A stretch of 64,000 bases of DNA from Blastochloris tepida. Lineage in GTDB: Bacteria > Pseudomonadota > Alphaproteobacteria > Rhizobiales > Xanthobacteraceae. The position numbers and the translations under genes were made by a program. Shown here in pieces: positions 8,774 through 18,694 of this stretch. Location of the stretch: the NCBI RefSeq assembly GCF_003966715.1, contig NZ_AP018907.1, positions 2,220,001 through 2,284,000 on the forward strand. The letters run 5' to 3'. The notes beneath the pieces are model-generated. The model worked only from the letters and a program-made list of their open reading frames with translations, was not told the origin of the DNA and did not search any database. Each line of letters opens with the position of its first letter. The first letter of the stretch is position 1.

Positions 8774-9063
8774 TCATGTCGGCACCATGTCGGCACCGGC
8801 GGCCACGTCCCCCACCCGGCCGGCATCGCCGGCCCTGTGGTGGCCCCGGTCATCGAAGTTCGCCGCACTGGCCCATTCCAGGGCCAGGAGGGCGACGCGG
8901 GCGAACGACTCGACCGTGTCGTCGGGCAGCGGCTCGGCGTCCACCGCAAGTTCGGGCAGCTTCCACGCCTCGCCGATGGCTCGTCGCGCCGGCTGGTCAG
9001 GTCAGGGCCGAAGAGGGCCTGGGCGATGGCCATCTCGACGGCCAGATATGCGGTAACACTCAT
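8774..9063 (-). pseudogene. Small island protein broken by a frameshift
   Basis: Begins MSVTAYLAVEMAIAQALFG with a GGGGA ribosome-binding site, then after about 24 codons the coding character moves to another frame (…RAIGEAWKLPELAVDAE, ESFARVALLALEWASAANFD…) and ends at 8774-8776. A single-base change near 9000 in the CCTGACCTGACC tract would join the two frames. I do not recognise the family. The 3' end runs into the 22-bp repeat at 8777-8798. It may be an old cargo or regulatory gene at the left edge of the island. Confidence 0.5.
8777..8798. repeat. 22-bp direct repeat near left att (candidate integrase arm site)
   Basis: TGTCGGCACCATGTCGGCAC plus two bases: two tandem copies of TGTCGGCACC(A). 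The same 22 bp occur at 28705-28726 near the right att and in the same orientation. The position just inside each attachment site fits arm-type binding sites of a tyrosine integrase; this role is inferred. Confidence 0.55.
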
Positions 9064-9117
9064 CGGGCATTCCCCTTGGGGAATTTAGAGGCGCCCCGCG
9101 TGGAGTGCCCCGAGGGA

Positions 9118-9309
9118 TCAACGAAGGTCGGGCGGCAGGTGGAACTCGACCGGCGGCGCGTAGTGGCCGGGAATGCGGGCTTCGTGCGCGAGCGATTCGG
9201 GCGCTGGCGCGGGCCGGTAGTCGACGCTGACGCCATCGCGGACCGGGGTGGGCTTGTCGCCGTCCCACTTGAACATGCCGCGGGGCGCGTCCTTCGGGTT
9301 GCCCTGCAC
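9118..9309 (-). CDS. Hypothetical small protein or gene fragment
   Basis: A 63-codon frame from GTG 9309 that reads as a plausible soluble protein (PRGMFKWDGDKPTPVRDGVS, then PPVEFHLPPDLR). The frame is open much further upstream, but that part is antisense to hsdM and not real. I do not recognise the family. It may be the surviving C-terminus of a longer gene whose start has been lost. It ends 55 bp before the frameshifted gene that begins at 9063. Confidence 0.4.
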   Translation of the reverse strand: MQGNPKDAPRGMFKWDGDKPTPVRDGVSVDYRPAPAPESLAHEARIPGHYAPPVEFHLPPDLR

Positions 9310-9477
9310 GACGCCGGGGTCGTCGGGGGGTCGGCCACCTGCCCACCCACCTACCCAGAGGCCGTGAGGCGGGGGACCCGCCCCAACCCTTCTCTTGTTC
9401 GAGGCAAGGCCTCTCCCTATCGTCACCGACTCAAAGTCGCATGACGACCCGCTGCCCGCCTCGGAATCGATTTTCCC

Positions 9478-11217
9478 GTGAACCAGCAAGCTCTCTCCGC
9501 CTTCATCTGGTCGGTCGCCGACCTGCTTCGTGGCGACTACAAGCAGTCCGACTACGGCAAGGTCATTCTGCCGTTCACCGTCCTGCGGCGGCTGGATTGC
9601 GTGCTGGCGCCGACCAAGGCGGCCGTTCTGGCGGAGCTGGCCGCCAAGACGGCGCAGGGGCTGAACCCCGAGCCGTTCCTGCTGCGCAAGGCGGGCCAGA
9701 CATTCGTCAACACCTCTCCGCTCGACCTGTCGAAGATCGTCGGCGACGCCGACCACGTCCGCGACAACCTCTTCGGCTACATTGCCGGGTTCTCCGCATC
9801 GGTGCGCGACATCTTCGAACGCTTCGAGTTCGCCGTTCAAATCGAGCGCCTCGCCAAGGCCGGCCTGCTCTACCTCATCGCCGAGCGGTTCGCGCGGATC
9901 GACCTCCATCCGGAGTCGGTCGACAACCATCAGATGGGCCTCGTCTTCGAGGAGCTCATCCGCCGCTTCGCCGAACTCTCCAATGAGACGGCCGGCGAGC
10001 ATTTCACGCCACGCGAAGTGATCCGCCTGATGGTCGATCTGCTGTTCGTCGAAGACGACGATGCACTGTCGAAGCCGGGCGTGGTGCGGACACTCTATGA
10101 TCCCACCGCGGGCACGGGCGGCATGCTGTCGGTGGCCGGCGAGTATCTCGCCAAGCTGAACCCAAAGGCGCGGCTGAAGGTCGCCGGCCAGGAGCTGAAC
10201 CCGGAATCCTACGCGGTCTGCAAGGCCGACATGCTGATCAAGGGACAAAATGTCGACGCCATCGCGTTCGGCAACACGCTCTCCGATGACGGCCACCCCC
10301 ACGCCCGCTTCGACTACATGCTGTCCAACCCGCCGTTCGGTGTCGAATGGAAGAAGGTCGAGAAGGAGGTCCGGCGCGAGCACGAGCGCGACGGCTTCAA
10401 CGGCCGCTTCGGGCCGGGCCTGCCGCGCATCTCGGACGGCTCCATGCTGTTCCTGCTCCACCTCGTCTCGAAGATGCAGCCGGCTGCCGAGGGCGGCTCC
10501 CGGTTCGGCATCGTGCTTAACGGCTCGCCGCTGTTCACGGGCGGCGCCGAGTCGGGCGAGAGCGAAATCCGCCGCTACATCCTGGAGAACGATCTTCTCG
10601 AAGCCATCGTCGGCCTGCCGACCGACATGTTCTACAACACCGGCATCGCCACCTACATCTGGATCGTCTCGAACCGGAAGCCCGCACCGCGCAAGGGCAA
10701 GGTGCAGCTCATCGACGCTTCCGCGATGTGGCAGAAGATGCGCAAATCGCTCGGCTCCAAGCGCAAGGAGCTGTCGGACGAGCACATCGCCGAGATCACC
10801 CGGCTGTTCGGCGAGTTCCGCGAGGCGGAGAAGAACGGCAAGCCGATCAGCCGCATCTTCGACAACGCCGACTTTGGCTACCGGACGATCACGGTCGAGC
10901 GCCCGCTGCGCGATGACAAGGGTAAGATTGTCGTCGGCGTGAAGGGCAAGCAGAAGGGCAAGCCGCAGCCGGATTCCTCGCTTCGCGACACCGAGAACGT
11001 GCCGCTGAAGGAGGACGTCGAGGCCTACTTCGCCCGAGAAGTGACGCCGCACGTGCACGACGCCTGGATCGACCACGACAAGACCAAGATCGGCTATGAG
11101 ATTCCGTTCAACCGTCACTTCTACGTCTTTGCGCCGCCGCGCCCGCTGGAGGAGATCGACCGCGATCTTCGCGAGGTGATCGGCCGCATCCAGACCATGC
11201 TGGGAGACGTGCTGTGA
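9478..11217 (+). CDS. hsdM: Type I restriction-modification DNA methyltransferase subunit
   Basis: A 579-residue HsdM. Starts at GTG 9478 ([20 protein letters not shown]). After an N-terminal helical domain (~1-150) comes the N6-adenine methylase domain with SAM motif DPTAGTGGM (~205-213) and catalytic NPPFG (~283-287). With HsdS it methylates adenines in a bipartite site, protecting host DNA; with HsdR it forms the restriction complex. The last 4 bases overlap the next gene (GTGA), so the operon is translationally coupled. Length is normal for the ~570-residue class. The region from 9310 to 9477 probably holds the promoter, but none is assigned. Confidence 0.95.
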   Translation: MNQQALSAFIWSVADLLRGDYKQSDYGKVILPFTVLRRLDCVLAPTKAAVLAELAAKTAQGLNPEPFLLRKAGQTFVNTSPLDLSKIVGDADHVRDNLFGYIAGFSASVRDIFERFEFAVQIERLAKAGLLYLIAERFARIDLHPESVDNHQMGLVFEELIRRFAELSNETAGEHFTPREVIRLMVDLLFVEDDDALSKPGVVRTLYDPTAGTGGMLSVAGEYLAKLNPKARLKVAGQELNPESYAVCKADMLIKGQNVDAIAFGNTLSDDGHPHARFDYMLSNPPFGVEWKKVEKEVRREHERDGFNGRFGPGLPRISDGSMLFLLHLVSKMQPAAEGGSRFGIVLNGSPLFTGGAESGESEIRRYILENDLLEAIVGLPTDMFYNTGIATYIWIVSNRKPAPRKGKVQLIDASAMWQKMRKSLGSKRKELSDEHIAEITRLFGEFREAEKNGKPISRIFDNADFGYRTITVERPLRDDKGKIVVGVKGKQKGKPQPDSSLRDTENVPLKEDVEAYFAREVTPHVHDAWIDHDKTKIGYEIPFNRHFYVFAPPRPLEEIDRDLREVIGRIQTMLGDVL

Positions 11218-12224
11218 CGACCGCCGGCCGCTCGATCCGCCTGTTCCTTGTCGACGGCACGCCGACGGGCATCATCACGGCCGAGATCATGAACTGGACC
11301 GGACACGTCATCGTGGCGCCGCGGTCGCGGCTTGCCGACTTCGTCCAGCGCCCGGAGGCGGGGCGCACCGGGGTCTATTTCCTCGTCGGAGAAAATCCAG
11401 AGTCGGCGCTGAAGCCGCTCGTCTACATCGGCGAGACGGACAATGTCGGCAAGCGTCTCATCCAGCACAACAAGGACGACTCGAAGGCCTTCTTCGACCG
11501 CTTCTGCGTCGTCACCAGCAAGGACTTCAACCTCACCAAGGCGCACGCCCGTTATCTGGAGAGCCGCCTGATCTCACGTGCTCAAGGCGCTGGACAATCG
11601 AAGCTGACCAACGGCACGGCGCCCGATTTTGGGCGCCTACCGGAGGCCGATCTCGCCGATATGGATTTCTTCGTGGCGCAGATCGAAACCGTATTGCCTG
11701 TGCTCGGCATGAGCTTCTTGAAAGAGGCCCCGACCTTTAGCCTCTCTGTTCGTGACAGTGCTGCGCCGGGCGTGGGTGCGACTGCCGCGAGTGGAAGCGA
11801 CGGAGACCTTGTCTCGGACTTGAGCAAGGCCAATCAGCCGACGATGGCCGCCCCAACGATCTTCAAAGCCTACGACAAACGTGGGAACTGGAGTGCCCGG
11901 GCTGTCGAGATTGACGGCCAGATAGTCGTGTTGAAGGGGTCTCACGCCGCCAAGACGGTACGGTCCTCGTTATCGACCAAATCGCGGCTGCGGCGAGACG
12001 ACCTCACTTCGTCAGGAATTCTTGTCGAGGACCCAGAACACTCGGAGCTGTACGTCTTTACGGAAGACGTCGCATTCTCCAGCCCGAGCCAAGCGTCCGA
12101 CGTGATCTTTGCGTACTCCTCGAACGGCCGGACGGCATGGTTGGTTGAGGGAACTCGGCAGACCTATGCCGAATGGCAAGAGGCGCAGATCGCCGCCCAT
12201 GCGCCGCAAGGGGGCGATGAATGA
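11214..12224 (+). CDS. GIY-YIG nuclease-family protein with DUF4357-like C-terminus
   Basis: 336 residues starting GTG 11214, overlapping hsdM by 4 bp. The N-terminal third has a GIY-YIG-like core: [10 protein letters not shown], then [17 protein letters not shown], and a downstream Glu in RYLESRLI as in GIY-YIG enzymes. The C-terminal ~110 residues ([19 protein letters not shown] … [12 protein letters not shown]) match DUF4357. Proteins of this build are often found inside type I RM operons; the role (extra nuclease or accessory) is not established. The middle and C-terminal part is less GC-rich than hsdM. It overlaps hsdS by 4 bp. Confidence 0.82.
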   Translation: MTTAGRSIRLFLVDGTPTGIITAEIMNWTGHVIVAPRSRLADFVQRPEAGRTGVYFLVGENPESALKPLVYIGETDNVGKRLIQHNKDDSKAFFDRFCVVTSKDFNLTKAHARYLESRLISRAQGAGQSKLTNGTAPDFGRLPEADLADMDFFVAQIETVLPVLGMSFLKEAPTFSLSVRDSAAPGVGATAASGSDGDLVSDLSKANQPTMAAPTIFKAYDKRGNWSARAVEIDGQIVVLKGSHAAKTVRSSLSTKSRLRRDDLTSSGILVEDPEHSELYVFTEDVAFSSPSQASDVIFAYSSNGRTAWLVEGTRQTYAEWQEAQIAAHAPQGGDE

Positions 12225-13558
12225 AGCTACCGAGCTATCCCACCTACAAGGACAGCGGCGTCGAGTGGCTTGGCGTGGTGCCGTCGCATTGGACCGTTTG
12301 GCGGCTCGGAGCGCTATTTCGCGAGGTCGCCGAGGAGGGTATCGAGGGCCTGCCAATCCTGAGCGTCTCGATCCACGATGGCGTTTCGGATCGGGAACTC
12401 GGCGACGAAGAGCTGGACCGCAAGGTCACGCGAAGTGACGACGTCACCAAGTACCGGCGCGTCGAGCCCGGAGACCTCGTTTACAATATGATGCGTGCTT
12501 GGCAGGGCGGCTTCGGAACGGTGACGGTCGCCGGCATGGTCAGCCCGGCCTACGTTGTCGCGCGGCCAACAACCGCGCTCGCCACCAGCTTCGTGGAGAA
12601 CCTCCTCAGGACATCCATGGCAGTGGAGGAAATGCGGCGCTTGTCAAAGGGCGTCACCGATTTTCGACTGAGGCTCTATTGGGACGAGTTCAAGACGCTG
12701 AAGATTGCTGTTCCCCCTGAAGCCGAACAGCGTGTCATCGCCGCCTTCCTCGACCGCGAGACTGCGAAGATCGATGCGTTGATCGGAGAGCAGGAACGGC
12801 TGATCGAGCTTCTTGCCGAGAAGCGCCGTGCCGTCATCTCTCATGCCGTCACCAAGGGCCTCGACCCGAACGCGCCGATGAAGGATAGCGGCATCGCGTG
12901 GCTCGGTGAGGTGCCGGCCCATTGGGTTGTTTCAAAGCTCAAATGGCATATCGATGTGCTATCTGGCTTCGCGTTTCCTTCAACGGGATTCTCTGGCGAC
13001 GAGGAGAGCATTCGTTTACTACGAGGCATCAATGTCGGCATTGGCAGAATTCGGTGGGATGATGTTGCCTACTGGGAGCGTGCAGAAGACGACGGTCTGG
13101 ATCGTTTCTCCTTGACAGAAGGGCAGCTTGTAATGGGGATGGATCGTCCCTGGATCGAAGGCGGCGCTCGCGTTGCGATCCTTGGTTGCGATGATGTCCC
13201 CTGCTTGCTTCTCCAGAGAGTTGCTGCCCTGACACCAAAGGATGATCTGGCGAGAGATTTTATCTATGCAATCATGCATTCGAGCGATTTCAAAAATCAC
13301 TTTATAACAGATATGACTGGCGTGAGCGTACCACATATCAGCCCAGACCAGATTTGCAGTTTTCCTTTTGCAGTTCCACCTTTAGACGAGCAAAAGAAGA
13401 TCATTGTGTCCTTGGCTAATAAGACTTCACGTCTCGACGCCCTCGTCGCCGAAGCCGAACGTGCCATCGCGCTGCTGAAGGAACGCCGTGCCGCGTTGAT
13501 CTCGGCCGCCGTCACCGGCAAGATCGACGTTCGCGGCGCCTTCGAGGAGGCGGCATGA
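12221..13558 (+). CDS. hsdS: Type I restriction-modification specificity subunit
   Basis: 445 residues: two target-recognition domains, each introduced by the family motif (KDSGVEWLGVVPSHW near the start; KDSGIAWLGEVPAHW near residue 223) and each followed by a helical spacer (EQRVIAAFLDRETAKIDALI; DEQKKIIVSLANKTSRLDAL). Each domain should read one half of a bipartite DNA site. The start ATG overlaps the GIY-YIG stop (ATGA). The second recognition domain (about 12940-13420) is clearly more AT-rich than the rest, suggesting it was swapped in from elsewhere. It overlaps fic by 4 bp. Confidence 0.95.
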   Translation: MKLPSYPTYKDSGVEWLGVVPSHWTVWRLGALFREVAEEGIEGLPILSVSIHDGVSDRELGDEELDRKVTRSDDVTKYRRVEPGDLVYNMMRAWQGGFGTVTVAGMVSPAYVVARPTTALATSFVENLLRTSMAVEEMRRLSKGVTDFRLRLYWDEFKTLKIAVPPEAEQRVIAAFLDRETAKIDALIGEQERLIELLAEKRRAVISHAVTKGLDPNAPMKDSGIAWLGEVPAHWVVSKLKWHIDVLSGFAFPSTGFSGDEESIRLLRGINVGIGRIRWDDVAYWERAEDDGLDRFSLTEGQLVMGMDRPWIEGGARVAILGCDDVPCLLLQRVAALTPKDDLARDFIYAIMHSSDFKNHFITDMTGVSVPHISPDQICSFPFAVPPLDEQKKIIVSLANKTSRLDALVAEAERAIALLKERRAALISAAVTGKIDVRGAFEEAA

Positions 13559-14688
13559 AGTTTGAGACCTTCGTCGCCGGCTCCTGGCGCCAGCGCTACC
13601 AGTACAAGAGCTTCGAGCCGGTGCCGGTCGACCACGACTGGACCTGGGAAGACCCCACCATCAACACGTTGCTCGAAGCCGCCAACCGGGCGCTCGGCGA
13701 ACTCAACGCCTTCTCGCTCATCGTGCCGGACATCGACCTCTTCATCCAGATGCACGTGGTGAAGGAGGCGCAGACGTCGAGCCGCATCGAGGGCACCCAG
13801 ACCGGCATCGACGAGGCGCTGATGCCGGAGGAGCAGATCCAGCCGGAGAAGCGGGACGACTGGCGTGAGGTGCGCAACTACATCGACGCGGTCAACTCGG
13901 CCATCGCCGAACTCGCCACACTGCCGCTCTCCAACCGGCTGCTGAAGCAGACCCACGCCATCCTGATGCGCGGCGTTCGCGGCGAGCACAAGCAGCCCGG
14001 CGAGTTCCGCTCATCGCAGAACTGGATCGGCGGGTCGAGCGTGATGGATGCGGTATTCATCCCGCCGCACCCGGACGGCGTTCCGGAGCTGATGAGCGAC
14101 CTGGAAAAGTTTTGGCACGACGACACGATCACCGTGCCGCACCTCGTGCGCATCGCCATCAGCCACTACCAGTTCGAGACGATCCATCCGTTTCTCGACG
14201 GCAACGGCCGCATCGGGCGTCTGCTGATCCCGCTCTATCTCGTCGGGCACGGCCTGCTCGCCAAGCCGTCGCTCTACCTCTCGGACTTCTTCGAGAGGAA
14301 CCGGGCGAGCTACTACGACGCCCTGATGCGGGTTCGCACGGCGAACGACATGATTCACTGGGTCCGCTTCTTCCTGAACGGGATCGCGGAGACGGCGACG
14401 AAGGGGCGCGACGTGTTCCAGCGCATCCTGGCGCTGCGCACCGAGGCGGAGCACGCCGTCCTCGGGCTCGGCAAGCGGACGCCGAACGCGCGGGCGGCGC
14501 TTGGCGTCCTCTATCGCCAACCCGTGGTCACGGCCGCCGATATCGAGCGGGAACTCGGAATCAGCACGCCGACGGCCAATGCGCTGGTGCGGGACCTTGT
14601 CGGCCTCGGCATCCTGAAGGAGATCACCGGGCAGCAGCGGTGGCGGGCCTATGCGTTCGAACGTTACATTGGCCTGTTTGTAAGTTAA
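13555..14688 (+). CDS. Fic-domain protein (probable AMPylase) in the RM operon
   Basis: 377 residues. The Fic motif HPFLDGNGRIGR (~211-222) is complete, including catalytic His and the Asp-Gly-Asn phosphate loop. An N-terminal SSRIEGT (~75-81) fits the class II inhibitory motif [S/T]xxxE[G/N], so activity would be restrained within the same protein. The C-terminus looks like a winged helix (TAADIERELGISTPTANALVR). Fic enzymes usually transfer AMP to a protein hydroxyl. The gene overlaps hsdS by 4 bp and precedes hsdR, so it is expressed with the RM system; its target is unknown. Confidence 0.9.
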   Translation: MKFETFVAGSWRQRYQYKSFEPVPVDHDWTWEDPTINTLLEAANRALGELNAFSLIVPDIDLFIQMHVVKEAQTSSRIEGTQTGIDEALMPEEQIQPEKRDDWREVRNYIDAVNSAIAELATLPLSNRLLKQTHAILMRGVRGEHKQPGEFRSSQNWIGGSSVMDAVFIPPHPDGVPELMSDLEKFWHDDTITVPHLVRIAISHYQFETIHPFLDGNGRIGRLLIPLYLVGHGLLAKPSLYLSDFFERNRASYYDALMRVRTANDMIHWVRFFLNGIAETATKGRDVFQRILALRTEAEHAVLGLGKRTPNARAALGVLYRQPVVTAADIERELGISTPTANALVRDLVGLGILKEITGQQRWRAYAFERYIGLFVS

Positions 14689-14712
14689 GGGAAATGCTCT
14701 TTCCTTAACTTA
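14681..14712 (+). promoter_or_regulatory. Perfect 10-bp inverted repeat over the fic stop codon
   Basis: TAAGTTAAGG (14681-14690) and CCTTAACTTA (14703-14712) are perfectly complementary across a 12-base loop. The fic stop TAA is inside the left arm. A further partial copy (GGTTAAGGG) lies at about 14724-14732. No T-run follows, so it is not a classical terminator; it may limit read-through or act as an operator for hsdR. Confidence 0.5.
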
Positions 14713-14902
14713 GCTCGCTCCCAGGTTAAGGGTGGACGAAGCCGACCCCCTGCGGCGGCACCATCTTCCATCAGAGGTGGAACGGGGGTGCCGCCGCATC
14801 CGAATGCTTTTAGTCTCCCCCAGTCGGTGCAAGGACGAGGAGGCGCCGCTCGCAGATCGGCAAGAACCGGCCGCGAGGTCCGTCTCCACAGGAGCGGTGG
14901 GC

Positions 14903-17900
14903 ATGAGCCTGCACAGGGAAGTCGCCTTCGAGGTGGGCATCTGCGAAGCGCTGGCGAAGGGCGGCTGGCTCTACGCCGAGGACGATGCGCTTGCCTTCGA
15001 CCGCGAGCACGCCCTTTTTCCCGCCGACGTCATCGGCTGGGTGCAGGCGACGCAGCCGGCGACCTGGGAAGAACTCGTCAGGAGCAACGGCGCCGGGGCT
15101 GAGAAGGCGCTCCTCGGCCGGCTCCGCCATCAGCTTGACCAGCGCGGCACGCTCGACGTCCTGCGCCACGGCTTCGAGGTGGTCGGTCTGCGGCATCCGG
15201 TGGCGATGGCGCAGTTCAAGCCGGCGCTGGCGATGAACCCGGACCTTGAGGCCCGCTACGCCGCGAACCGCCTCCGCGTCGTCCGCCAGGTCCGCTATTC
15301 GCTGGTGAGCGAGAACGCCATCGATCTCGTGCTCTTCCTCAACGGGGTGCCGGTGGCGACCGCCGAGCTGAAGAGCGACTACACCCAACGGGTCGAGGAC
15401 GCCGTCGATCAGTACCGCTTCGACCGTGATCCGGCGCCGAGGGGCGGGGCGACCGAGCGCCTGCTGTCGTTCCCGAACGGTGCGCTCGTCCACTTCGCCG
15501 TATCGAACTCCTTGGTGCGGATGACGACGCGCCTTCAGGGCAAGGACACGTTGTTCCTGCCGTTCGACCGTGGGCACGGCACGGGCGCGGGCAATCCGCC
15601 AAATCCGAACGGTGCGCCGACCGCCTACCTGTGGGAGGAGGTGTGGGAACGGGAAAGCTGGCTTGAGATCCTCGGCCGCTATCTCGTCGCCGAGCGGGAT
15701 GCGAAGAAGCAGATCAAGAAGGTGATCTTCCCGCGCTACCATCAGCTTGCCGCGACGCGAAAGCTTATCGCCGCGGTCCTCACTGAGGGCGTCGGTCAGA
15801 AGTACCTGATCCAGCACTCGGCCGGCTCCGGCAAGACGAACTCCATCGCCTGGACGGCGCATTTCCTCGCCGACCTCCACGACGCGGCGAACACCAAGCT
15901 GTTCGATTCCGTGCTGGTGGTCAGCGACCGCACCGTGCTCGATGCCCAGCTTCAGGAGGCGATTTTCGCCTTCGAGCGGACGGCGGGCGTCGTCGCCACC
16001 ATCAAGGGGGCGCAGGATTCGAAGAGCGCGGAACTCGCTGCGGCGCTCGACGGCTCGAAGAAGATCGTCGTCTGCACCATCCAGACCTTCCCGTTTGCGC
16101 TCAAAGCCGTGCAGCAGTTGGCGGCGACGCAGGGCAAGCGGTTCGCGGTCATCGCCGACGAGGCGCACTCGTCGCAGACTGGCGAGGCGGCGGCGAAGCT
16201 GAAGCAGGTGCTGTCCGCGGAGGAGCAGGCCGAGCTGTCCGATGGCGGCGAGGTCGGCACCGAGGACATTCTCGCCGCTCAGATGGCGGCCCGCGCCGAT
16301 ACGCGGGGCATCACCTTCATCGCGTTCACGGCCACGCCGAAGGGCAAGACGCTCGAACTGTTCGGACGCCGACCGCGGCCGGATCTCCCGGCTGGCGAGG
16401 GCAACCTGCCGGTTCCGTTCCACGTCTATTCGATGCGCCAAGCCATCGAGGAGGGCTTCATCCTCGATGTGCTGCAGAACTACACGCCCTACAAGCTCGC
16501 CTTCAGGCTGGCGAACGAGGGCAAGGAGTTCACCGAGCGGGACGTCGAGCGGAGCGCGGCGGTGAAGGGGCTGATGCAGTGGGTACGCCTGCATCCCTAC
16601 AATATTGCCCAGAAGGTCCAGGTCGTCGTCGAGCACTACCGCACGGTCGTCGCGCCGCTGCTCGCCGGTCAGGCGAAGGCGATGGTGGTGGTCGGCAGCC
16701 GCAAGGAGGCGGTGCGCTGGCAGCTCGCCATCAACGCCTATATCAAGTCGCGCGGCTACCGGCTTCGCACGCTCGTTGCGTTCTCCGGCGAGGTTCAGGA
16801 TTCCGAGAGCGGCCCAGACCCATTCACCGAGACCAGCCGGATCCTCAATCCAACACTGAACGGCCGCGACATCCGCGAGGCCTTCGCGACCGACGAGTTC
16901 CACATCCTGCTCGTCGCGAACAAATTCCAGACCGGCTTCGATCAACCGCTTCTCTGCGGCATGTACGTCGACAAACGTCTCGCCGGCATCCAGGCCGTCC
17001 AGACCTTGTCGCGCCTCAACCGTGCCTATCCGGGGAAGGACACGACCTACATCCTCGACTTCGTCAATGATCCGGACGAAGTCCTGAAGGCCTTCCGGAC
17101 GTATTACGAGACCGCCGAGCTGTCAGGTGTGACGGACCCCAATCTAGTCCTGAACCTCAAGGCGAAGCTCGACGGCATGGGGCTGTATGACGAGAACGAG
17201 GTCGAGCGTGTCGTGCGCGTCGACCTCGATCCGAAGGCAACGCAAGCCCAGCTCGACGCGGCGCTCTATCCGGTCGCCGACCGGCTGCTGAAGCGGTTCA
17301 AGGCGCTCGTCGAAAAGCGAGAGGCCGCAGACGGCGACGGCGCGGCAGAAAAGGCGGCGCAGGACGAGATCGAAGCCCTGATCCTCTTCAAGGCCGACAT
17401 GGCGACCTATCTGCGCGTCTACGCTTTCCTGTCGCAGATCATCGACTACGGCTCCACCGCGGTCGAGAAGCGTGCCGTGTTCTTCCGGCGGCTTTTGCCG
17501 CTCCTCGACTTCGGGCGCGAGCGGGAGGGCGTCGACCTCAGCCGGGTGAAGCTCACGCATCATGCTCTGCGCGATCAGGGGCGGCGCAAGCTCGCACTGG
17601 CTGAGGGCGAGGCGGAGACGCTGGAGCCGCTCACCGAGGCCGGCGCCGGTGCCGTGCAGGACAAGGCCCGCGCCCTCCTCGACGAGATCATCTCGCGGGT
17701 CAACGACCTGTTCGCGGGCGATCTCAATGACGAGGACAAGCTCGTCTACGTCAACGGCGTCATCAGGGGTAAACTGCTGCAGTCCGAGATGCTGGTTGAG
17801 CAGGCGATGAACAACTCGAAGCAGCAGTTCTCCAACTCGCCAGATCTCGGACCGGAGATCGAGAGCGCCATCATGGACGCCCTCGCGGCTCACACGGCCA

Positions 17901-18016
17901 TGAGCAAGCAGGCTTTGGAGTCCGAACACGTCAGGCGAGGTATTCGAGACATCCTACTCGGTCCCGGTCAGCTCTGGGAGCTTCTCCGTGCGCGTGGCGA
18001 AGCCTTGCGTGGCTGA
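14903..18016 (+). CDS. hsdR: Type I restriction endonuclease subunit R
   Basis: 1037 residues from the ATG of MSLHREVAFE, with AGGAG about 10 bp upstream; the frame is open further upstream but has no better start. Order: N-terminal nuclease domain (DLVLFLNGVPVATAELKS, the PD-ExK-like core), helicase motor with Walker A SAGSGKT, DEAH box (DEAHSSQ), motif III FTATPKGKT, then the second RecA domain (NKFQTGFDQP; TLSRLNRAYPGK) and a helical C-terminus. It translocates and cuts unmethylated DNA together with HsdM and HsdS. A 214-bp gap and an inverted repeat separate it from fic, so it may have its own control. Confidence 0.95.
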   Translation: MSLHREVAFEVGICEALAKGGWLYAEDDALAFDREHALFPADVIGWVQATQPATWEELVRSNGAGAEKALLGRLRHQLDQRGTLDVLRHGFEVVGLRHPVAMAQFKPALAMNPDLEARYAANRLRVVRQVRYSLVSENAIDLVLFLNGVPVATAELKSDYTQRVEDAVDQYRFDRDPAPRGGATERLLSFPNGALVHFAVSNSLVRMTTRLQGKDTLFLPFDRGHGTGAGNPPNPNGAPTAYLWEEVWERESWLEILGRYLVAERDAKKQIKKVIFPRYHQLAATRKLIAAVLTEGVGQKYLIQHSAGSGKTNSIAWTAHFLADLHDAANTKLFDSVLVVSDRTVLDAQLQEAIFAFERTAGVVATIKGAQDSKSAELAAALDGSKKIVVCTIQTFPFALKAVQQLAATQGKRFAVIADEAHSSQTGEAAAKLKQVLSAEEQAELSDGGEVGTEDILAAQMAARADTRGITFIAFTATPKGKTLELFGRRPRPDLPAGEGNLPVPFHVYSMRQAIEEGFILDVLQNYTPYKLAFRLANEGKEFTERDVERSAAVKGLMQWVRLHPYNIAQKVQVVVEHYRTVVAPLLAGQAKAMVVVGSRKEAVRWQLAINAYIKSRGYRLRTLVAFSGEVQDSESGPDPFTETSRILNPTLNGRDIREAFATDEFHILLVANKFQTGFDQPLLCGMYVDKRLAGIQAVQTLSRLNRAYPGKDTTYILDFVNDPDEVLKAFRTYYETAELSGVTDPNLVLNLKAKLDGMGLYDENEVERVVRVDLDPKATQAQLDAALYPVADRLLKRFKALVEKREAADGDGAAEKAAQDEIEALILFKADMATYLRVYAFLSQIIDYGSTAVEKRAVFFRRLLPLLDFGREREGVDLSRVKLTHHALRDQGRRKLALAEGEAETLEPLTEAGAGAVQDKARALLDEIISRVNDLFAGDLNDEDKLVYVNGVIRGKLLQSEMLVEQAMNNSKQQFSNSPDLGPEIESAIMDALAAHTAMSKQALESEHVRRGIRDILLGPGQLWELLRARGEALRG

Positions 18017-18694
18017 CCGCGACCGCGCTTGATGGGCGCCCTTTGGCTCACTGGACCGAAACGTCGGCCCGCTGACCGCCGAACTCTGCAGCGAATGCGC
18101 CGGCCGCTTCCCGCGTGTCGAACTTCCATGTCGAGATGTCGGGCGGCTTCTTCCTCGCTCCCGGCATCATTGTGTGCCGCCGGACATCGAAGCCGAACTT
18201 CAGCGACTCGCCGAACGCCGCACCGCGACCATGACGGCGACCTTTGCAGCGCTTACGCTGACAATATTTATCTATATACCACGTCTCCGAAAAAATCCGG
18301 CTTGTGCGCCTGTGCCTACCAGACAGCTGGCACGCAGGATTTCATCGGCGTCGCAGTATACCAGCGGTCATCGTCTTTGACTCCGCCTTCGTCATGGCGG
18401 GGCTCCGTCCCGCCATCCACGTCTTTCCTTCCAAGAATATTTTAAGTCGTGGATGCCCGCGACAAGCGCGGGCATGACCAGTCATCGTCTGCGCCGTCGG
18501 TATAATTGGCCGAGACTATGCCTATTCGAGAAGTCCTTACCGTCGCCTAACTATTGGATAAAGTTAGAAAGAAGACCCGCCAGCGTGGCCAAGACCGTCA
18601 CGGTACGGCTCAACGAAGCGCGTGCACATGTAGCGTGGGACTCTCTCCAATAGGGCGAGGCCGATTCTAAAATGCCGTCACGCGCTCTTTCTCG
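18017..18694. other. Gap between hsdR and the ClpP-fold gene; no supported gene
   Basis: Several short frames exist on both strands but none has a recognisable domain or ribosome-binding site. Around 18170-18230 a peptide PPDIEAELQRLAERR looks weakly coding and could be a gene remnant. The stretch also contains the paired palindromes described at 18394-18475. Confidence 0.5.
18394..18475. repeat. Paired palindromic intergenic repeat
   Basis: Two hairpins: ATGGCGGG (18394-18401) with CCCGCCAT (18409-18416), and ATGCCCGCG (18453-18461) with CGCGGGCAT (18467-18475), loop ACAAG. Sequences of this kind (ATGCCCGCG-n-CGCGGGCAT) are widespread intergenic palindromes in Hyphomicrobiales genomes. Confidence 0.6.

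Noticed and set aside
9310..11118. Long minus-strand frame opposite hsdM
   Set aside because: hsdM carries all the conserved motifs; the opposite frame has no domain. Only its last 63 codons, outside hsdM, were kept as a weak call.
14810..16945. 711-codon minus-strand frame opposite hsdR
   Set aside because: High-GC shadow; composition His/Arg/Gly/Asp-rich with no family motifs, while the plus strand encodes HsdR.
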